17,998 nucleotides of DNA, taken from Clostridiales bacterium. GTDB lineage: Bacteria > Bacillota > Clostridia > Lachnospirales > Lachnospiraceae. Location: NCBI GenBank assembly GCA_021199135.1, contig JAJQIQ010000085.1:1-17998 (forward strand), written 5' to 3'. The stretch's first letter is position 1. The number at the start of each line of letters is the position of its first letter. Both the position numbers and the translations under genes were made by a program. The notes under the pieces are model-generated. The model was not told the origin of the DNA. It ran no database searches and was given only the letters and a program-made list of their open reading frames with translations. Positions 14,265 to 17,998 of this stretch are shown piece by piece.

Positions 14265-14285
14265 AAAATTAAATTTAGATTTAAT
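14265..14285 (-). repeat. 21-bp AT-rich palindromic sequence, copy 2
   Basis: Exact inverted copy of 9193-9213. Here the flanks extend the dyad to AATTAAAT-CTAA-ATTTAATT (8-4-8, minus strand). Its place just upstream of the pgi -35 suits an activator site or UP element. Confidence 0.6.
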
Positions 14286-14490
14286 TGCAGAATTAGTGCT
14301 TTTGGCCTATTTGCATACCCCCCCACTGTGGTAGTATGTAATATGATGCCATGAGACATCGGTTCAACGCGGGCCAAAGCGGGGATTCGAGAGTGCGCAG
14401 GAGGAGGAAACCCGTGGTGTCATCAGGATCAGCAGCTTATCAACGCAACACTATCAAATTCCGCCTACGGGGCGGGGAAAGAAGGACAAA
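14286..14490 (+). other. Leader and promoter region of the PPC-domain gene
   Basis: The 329-bp gap between pgi and the PPC gene holds, beyond the pgi promoter and palindrome, a C7 run and CCACTGTGG near 14318-14331, a possible weak promoter (TTGCAT 14311-14316, TATGTA 14335-14340), and about 140 nt of GC-rich leader. In the leader CGCGGG and CCCGTG near 14370 and 14415 could pair around a purine-rich AGGAGGAGGAAA stretch. No known riboswitch consensus was recognised (c-di-GMP-I, cobalamin, ydaO, TPP, FMN, SAM and lysine were considered). Confidence 0.3.
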
Positions 14491-15993
14491 ATGACTATCA
14501 AAGAGACAGGCTCGGCCGTAAGGAGGCTGACCAAAACCATGCTCCTGCTCGCGGCGGCTCTGCTCGTGGGCGGCATCCTCGCGCTCGCCCCGCAGGGGGA
14601 AGCAAAAGCGGCAGACGCGACGGAGATTGAGGTGAATACGGACATATCGGGTTCACTATCAACCAGCAACCAGAACGACTACTATACGTTCACGTCCCCG
14701 TCAGACGGCTATTTTTATGTTACAGTTTCAGCAGTTTCTAATTATGCATACCTCTATATATATGACAGCACCAATGCTCAGCGTTATTATGGTCATTATA
14801 GTGGTGGCAGTAATAACACCATTACAAGCTACACCATGCCGACTTCAGAAGGAAATTCCTATACAATCAGAATCTGTAATAGCAACTGGAGTACTAACTA
14901 CACCATGAAAGTGAATTTCACCGCTACCGACGACTGGGAGAATGACAATGACGGTTCAGCGGAAAATGCCATTGATCTCGCGCTCGACACTACTATACAC
15001 GGAAATATGTGGAGTTCAAGCGATCAGGACTGGTACAAGGTGACCCTAGATGAGCGCGGAACCATCTCCATCTCCCTGAAACACGACACGGTCGGGCAGA
15101 CAGGCACATGGAATTTCAGCATCCTCGATGAGGACGGCAACTCACTCTACTCCAAGACTCAGACATCTGGCTTCACCAGCAGCGAACTCGGCTATCGCAA
15201 GGGAACAGTGCTTTATTTAAAGGTAACCTCCTATGGCGGATCTGCCCTTAATGAGACATACTCCCTGACTTGCTCGTTCACTAAAACCAAAAAATATGAG
15301 ATGGAGGGCAATGATTCACAGAGCAAGGCAAACTCCATCACTGTCGATAAGAAATACACTGCCATACTGAATGGCTCAAGCGATGTGGACTGGTATAAAT
15401 TTAAGATGGATGAAGACGGGTACATGAAACTGAAATTCGGTCCCGTGGACATCAGCAACACAGGAACCTGGTATGTCTATCTGTACGACAAGAACGGCAA
15501 TTCTGTCAGGCTGTATAATGCCAGCACAACGAAGACAATCAAAAAAAATTACCTCAAAAAAGGAACCTATTACCTCAAGGTTTACAATTATTCCAGTGCG
15601 GGCTGGGTTCCCTACACGTTCAAGGTGACGGAGACCGCGAAAACCTTCTCTAGCACGCCAGTCATCAAGAGCGTGAGCACGAAGTACTCATATTCATACA
15701 CCAAGAAATACTTTAAGCTGACCAGCATCACGCTCTCGAAAAAAATCTCCCTCGCGGATGGCTACGCGGTCACGATTGCAAACGACAAATCACTGAGTGA
15801 GGTCGTAACCTCTGCGAACTACTCAGCCGACTCAAAGACAATAACAATCGGCAACGAGTATCAGCCCAAGTCTTCCGATGATTCCACCGTTACCTTCTAC
15901 ATCCAAGTCCGGCCATATAAAACGGACGCATTTGGGAATAAGGTTTACGGGAAAAAATCAAATATATACAAGAAAACGGTGGCTGTAAAATAA
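14491..15993 (+). CDS. Secreted protein with three PPC-like beta domains
   Basis: The 500-residue protein has a signal peptide (hydrophobic core about 17-33, cleavage near AKA-AD at residue 40). Three pre-peptidase C-terminal-like domains follow (about 45-145, 150-265, 270-385). Each has the SxxDxDWYKF-type strand (NQNDYYTFT, SDQDWYKVT, SDVDWYKFK) and a YTI/YSL/YTF end strand; domains 2 and 3 begin ENDND and EGNDSQSKA. A Lys/Tyr/Ser-rich C-terminal domain (about 390-500) resembles a fibronectin-like module. No catalytic motif or sortase signal is seen, so it is probably an extracellular binding or structural protein. AAGGA lies before the ATG. The first 190 nt are GC-rich like the neighbours, the rest clearly AT-richer. 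Confidence 0.75.
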   Translation: MTIKETGSAVRRLTKTMLLLAAALLVGGILALAPQGEAKAADATEIEVNTDISGSLSTSNQNDYYTFTSPSDGYFYVTVSAVSNYAYLYIYDSTNAQRYYGHYSGGSNNTITSYTMPTSEGNSYTIRICNSNWSTNYTMKVNFTATDDWENDNDGSAENAIDLALDTTIHGNMWSSSDQDWYKVTLDERGTISISLKHDTVGQTGTWNFSILDEDGNSLYSKTQTSGFTSSELGYRKGTVLYLKVTSYGGSALNETYSLTCSFTKTKKYEMEGNDSQSKANSITVDKKYTAILNGSSDVDWYKFKMDEDGYMKLKFGPVDISNTGTWYVYLYDKNGNSVRLYNASTTKTIKKNYLKKGTYYLKVYNYSSAGWVPYTFKVTETAKTFSSTPVIKSVSTKYSYSYTKKYFKLTSITLSKKISLADGYAVTIANDKSLSEVVTSANYSADSKTITIGNEYQPKSSDDSTVTFYIQVRPYKTDAFGNKVYGKKSNIYKKTVAVK

Positions 15994-16019
15994 CCACCAT
16001 CCGCACCATTTAACCACTC

Positions 16020-16050
16020 AGCGGGAGCCTCACGGCCCCCGCTGTTTTTA
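16020..16050 (+). terminator. Terminator of the PPC-domain gene
   Basis: AGCGGGAGCC-TCAC-GGCCCCCGCT forms a 10-position stem with one mismatch, followed by GTTTTTATG. It starts 27 bp past the stop codon. Confidence 0.8.
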
Positions 16051-16074
16051 TGTGAAGATTTTTATGCCGAACAT

Positions 16075-16341
16075 TTAATGGTCATCATAATGCCCTTTGC
16101 ACTGCTCAACTATGACTACATCATTTTCATATCTGTATACCAAGCGATCCTTCTCATTGATACGTCGGCTCCACATCCCATCGCAATCGCCCTTAAGCGA
16201 TTCAGGCTGTCCTAAGCCTCCAAACGGGGTGCGCTGCGTTTCTTTGAGTAGTGCATTGATTTTTTTCAGTGTCTTTTTGTCATGCGCAATCCAGTATTGA
16301 TACTCCTCCCATGCGTCCTCTGCAAACTGTATCTTACTCAC
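16075..16341 (-). CDS. yoeB: YoeB/Txe-family toxin (ribosome-dependent mRNA endonuclease)
   Basis: The 88-residue protein aligns along its length with E. coli YoeB: TLKKINALLKETQRTPFGGLGQPESLKG, split by eye as KKIN, RTPF and PESLK, then MWSRRINEKDRLVYRY and CKGHY. Catalytic equivalents are Glu47, Arg66, His84 and Tyr85; all are present, so the toxin should be active, cutting mRNA at the ribosomal A site. The GTG start at 16341 has GGAGG nine bases upstream and gives the normal length; a longer frame to 16377 adds an unrelated N-terminus. It overlaps the antitoxin gene by 8 bp, implying coupled translation with antitoxin first. Confidence 0.92.
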   Translation of the reverse strand: MSKIQFAEDAWEEYQYWIAHDKKTLKKINALLKETQRTPFGGLGQPESLKGDCDGMWSRRINEKDRLVYRYENDVVIVEQCKGHYDDH

Positions 16342-16606
16342 TCTCCAGTGCCTCCAGTTCCTCCATTGTGCGCTCAACTACGCGTCCGGAACGGATTTGC
16401 TGATCGGCCTTTTTGAGCTGCCGCTGATTGCTGGCATCGTAGAATGGATCTCGCGGAGCCGCAATGTCAAACGGAATGCAACGGTCGCGTAGGGCTTTCT
16501 TTGTATAAATCATATAAAACGTGCTGATATTCATGCCCATGTCTGCACACATGGACTCCAGTTCCTTCTTGTCATTATCATCTAAGCGAATACTTACGGT
16601 GGTCAT
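16334..16606 (-). CDS. RelB/DinJ-family antitoxin
   Basis: The 90-residue protein starts MTTVSIRLDDNDKKELESMC, a ribbon-helix-helix DNA-binding segment typical of RelB/DinJ antitoxins, and continues MGMNISTFYMIYTKKAL and RCIPFDI as in that family. The acidic C-terminus (RTMEELEALESE) would wrap the toxin. The ATG at 16606 is preferred over the GTG at 16612 because AGGAGG then lies at 8 bases. YoeB with a RelB/DinJ rather than YefM partner is known among Firmicutes. It should repress its own promoter through the palindrome at 16663-16677. Confidence 0.9.
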   Translation of the reverse strand: MTTVSIRLDDNDKKELESMCADMGMNISTFYMIYTKKALRDRCIPFDIAAPRDPFYDASNQRQLKKADQQIRSGRVVERTMEELEALESE

Positions 16607-16647
16607 ATTCACGCCCTCCTTCTATAATTGTTTGCTTATTTGCGTCT

Positions 16648-16676
16648 ATTCTAGCATAATCTGTTGCAATTTGCAA
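16648..16676 (-). promoter_or_regulatory. Toxin-antitoxin promoter
   Basis: Minus-strand TTGCAA (16671-16676), 17-bp spacer, TAGAAT (16648-16653), with TGC before the -10. Confidence 0.65.
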
Positions 16677-16677
16677 C
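16663..16677. promoter_or_regulatory. Operator palindrome of the toxin-antitoxin operon
   Basis: GTTGCAA-T-TTGCAAC is a perfect 7-1-7 dyad covering the -35 element. It fits ribbon-helix-helix autorepression by the RelB-type antitoxin. Confidence 0.7.
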
Positions 16678-16713
16678 ACTTTTATAGCAAACTGCACATT
16701 TTTCTCATTTGAT

Positions 16714-16742
16714 TTGAAATAAATCTCCACATATGATATGAT
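16714..16742 (+). promoter_or_regulatory. Promoter of murG
   Basis: TTGAAA (16714-16719), 17-bp spacer, TATGAT (16737-16742) with TGA before it. It is divergent from the toxin-antitoxin promoter, about 37 bp away. The leader is about 70 nt. Confidence 0.6.
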
Positions 16743-16818
16743 GATACCAAGGGACAAAAGCACGGAGAAATCCGAGTGTATCATTATTTTATTTTTGACG
16801 GCAGGAGGGGAATCCATC

Positions 16819-17913
16819 ATGAAAAAAAATTCCGGATCGGCTCATGGCAAGAAAATCGTGCTGACGGGAGGCGGGACGGCGGGGCACGTCACCCCGAACA
16901 TCGCACTGCTCCCGGCGCTGCGCGACGCCGGGTACGACATCACATACATCGGCTCATACGCTGGCATGGAGAAGGGGCTCATCGAGGCGCAGGGGATAAA
17001 ATACATCGGCATCTCTTCCGGCAAGCTGCGCCGCTACCTCGACGTGAAGAACCTCTCCGACCCCTTCAAGGTGTTGAAGGGCTACGGGCAGGCAGTGCGC
17101 ATACTAAAAAAAATCCGACCCAATGTCGTCTTCTCCAAGGGCGGCTTCGTCTCCGTGCCGGTCGTGCTCGCTGCGAAGAGGTGCAAGATCCCCGCGATCA
17201 TCCACGAGTCCGACATCACGCCCGGGCTTGCGAACCGCATCGCGATAAGGGGCGCGAAAAAGGTCTGCTGCAATTTCCCGGAGACGATGAAGTATCTCCC
17301 GGCTGACAAGGCGGTGCTCACCGGCTCGCCGATAAGGCAGGAGCTTTTCGCCGGAAACGCCGACGCCGCGCTCTCGCTCTGCGACTTCCCCGACCATAAT
17401 AAGCCCGTGCTTCTCGTGATAGGCGGAAGCTCCGGCTCACGCGCGATAAACGAGGCGGTGCGGAAGGCTCTGCCCAGCCTCTTGAATGAATTTTATGTAA
17501 TCCACCTCTGCGGGAAAGGAAACCTCGACGCCTCGCTCGACGGGCAGAGCGGATACGTGCAGCTCGAGTACGCGAACAAGGAGCTCGCCGACCTGTTCGC
17601 CCTTTCAGACCTCGCGGTCTCACGCGCCGGCGCAAACTCCATCTGCGAGCTGCTCGCGCTCCATCTGCCGAATATCCTGATTCCGCTTCCCGCCGCCGCG
17701 AGCCGCGGCGACCAGATTTTGAATGCGAAATCTTTCGCGGGTCAGGGATTTTCATTTGTGCTCGAGGAGGAAAACCTTACGGAGGAGACGCTTCTCGATG
17801 CGGTGCGAAGCGTGTACCGCGACCGCGACAAATACAAGAAGGCGATGTCCGAGAGCGGCCAGATGGACTCGATCGGGACCATCATGGGGCTGATTGAGGA
17901 GGCGGGGAAATAA
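16819..17913 (+). CDS. murG: Lipid II synthase MurG (UDP-GlcNAc transferase)
   Basis: The 364-residue GT28 enzyme adds GlcNAc to undecaprenyl-pyrophosphoryl-MurNAc-pentapeptide on the inner membrane face. Motifs are LTGGGTAGHVTPN (17-residue start of the donor/acceptor cleft), GSYAGMEKGLI, SKGGFVSVPVVLAA, HESDITPGLANR, VIGGSSGSRAIN, SRAGANSICELLAL and ASRGDQ. HESDITPGLANR instead of HEQNxxxGxxN is the variant I associate with clostridial MurG. The ATG at 16819 follows AGGAGGGG; the frame upstream to 16738 overlaps the promoter. It stands outside any dcw cluster here. The palindrome at 17914 begins right after the stop codon. Confidence 0.93.
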   Translation: MKKNSGSAHGKKIVLTGGGTAGHVTPNIALLPALRDAGYDITYIGSYAGMEKGLIEAQGIKYIGISSGKLRRYLDVKNLSDPFKVLKGYGQAVRILKKIRPNVVFSKGGFVSVPVVLAAKRCKIPAIIHESDITPGLANRIAIRGAKKVCCNFPETMKYLPADKAVLTGSPIRQELFAGNADAALSLCDFPDHNKPVLLVIGGSSGSRAINEAVRKALPSLLNEFYVIHLCGKGNLDASLDGQSGYVQLEYANKELADLFALSDLAVSRAGANSICELLALHLPNILIPLPAAASRGDQILNAKSFAGQGFSFVLEEENLTEETLLDAVRSVYRDRDKYKKAMSESGQMDSIGTIMGLIEEAGK

Positions 17914-17930
17914 GTTAGTCATGCCTAACC
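17914..17930. promoter_or_regulatory. DtxR/Fe-box-like palindrome after murG
   Basis: GTTAG-TCATGC-CTAAC has perfect 5-bp arms. Its reverse complement matches the tadA-end palindrome at 16 of 17 bases. It resembles metalloregulator boxes placed before iron-uptake operons in Firmicutes, so a metal-regulated gene may begin beyond the window. The remaining 68 bp to the edge show only a weak CACGG/CCGTG hairpin and no gene start. Confidence 0.4.
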
Positions 17931-17998
17931 TCGCCAAACATCATCTCACTCGTTAAACTCAGACATATTCACGGTTCCTCTCACCGTGCCAATAAAAA

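Noticed and set aside
9193..14285. Composite transposon ends
   Set aside because: The 21-bp inverted copies enclose housekeeping genes. No transposase or target-site duplication is visible.
14341..14430. c-di-GMP-I or ydaO riboswitch
   Set aside because: The conserved cores of both classes (GCAnnGGGCAAACC; GGGGGAnCC with GTCAGCTAACC) are not present.
16738..16818. N-terminal extension of MurG
   Set aside because: The extension overlaps the promoter -10 and lacks a ribosome site. The ATG at 16819 has AGGAGGGG upstream and matches the family start.

Overview
The window looks like a chromosomal segment from an anaerobic, probably Lachnospiraceae-like Clostridium-class bacterium. This is inferred from the reverse rubrerythrin, a clostridial-type MurG, a cellobiose phosphorylase beside a lipoprotein cellulase, GC-rich genes separated by very AT-rich intergenic DNA, and strong AGGAGG ribosome sites with textbook sigma-A promoters. 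No transposase, integrase, tRNA, rRNA or CRISPR array was seen.

Layout. 1-2.6 kb holds housekeeping and stress genes: the start of a GT2 glycosyltransferase (-), a reverse rubrerythrin (-) with a PerR-like box, a GNAT acetyltransferase (-) divergent from the tRNA adenosine deaminase tadA (+), and an acylphosphatase (-). A MIF-type tautomerase (+) ends at 3070. About 900 bp without any recognisable gene follow (3071-3974). This stretch is the most unusual part of the window. Its minus strand carries a strong promoter with A-tracts, five copies of a 19-nt motif resembling a ribosome-binding site plus start codon, a 26-nt tandem repeat, several very short ORFs and two large hairpins at the far end. 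I read it as a candidate undescribed RNA or micro-peptide transcription unit of about 740 nt.

3975-9161: a membrane-anchored alpha/beta hydrolase (-) is divergent from a two-gene cellulose operon (+). The operon encodes a GH94 cellobiose (or related disaccharide) phosphorylase and a surface GH5 endoglucanase with a CBM2-like C-terminus. The secreted enzyme would release cello-oligosaccharides outside the cell, and the cytoplasmic phosphorylase would split cellobiose into glucose-1-phosphate and glucose. Convergent to this operon is a LacI-type sugar-sensor/GGDEF fusion (-), followed upstream by a secreted SH3b/SleB-type cell wall hydrolase (-) and glucose-6-phosphate isomerase (-).

14.2-18 kb: a 329-bp intergenic region with a GC-rich leader, a secreted protein with three PPC-like beta domains (+), a RelB/YoeB toxin-antitoxin pair (-) with a perfect operator palindrome over its promoter, and murG (+). 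A DtxR/Fe-box-like palindrome lies directly after murG. A near-identical inverted copy overlaps the tadA stop codon. A 21-bp AT-rich palindromic sequence also occurs twice in inverted orientation, after the cellulase and upstream of pgi.
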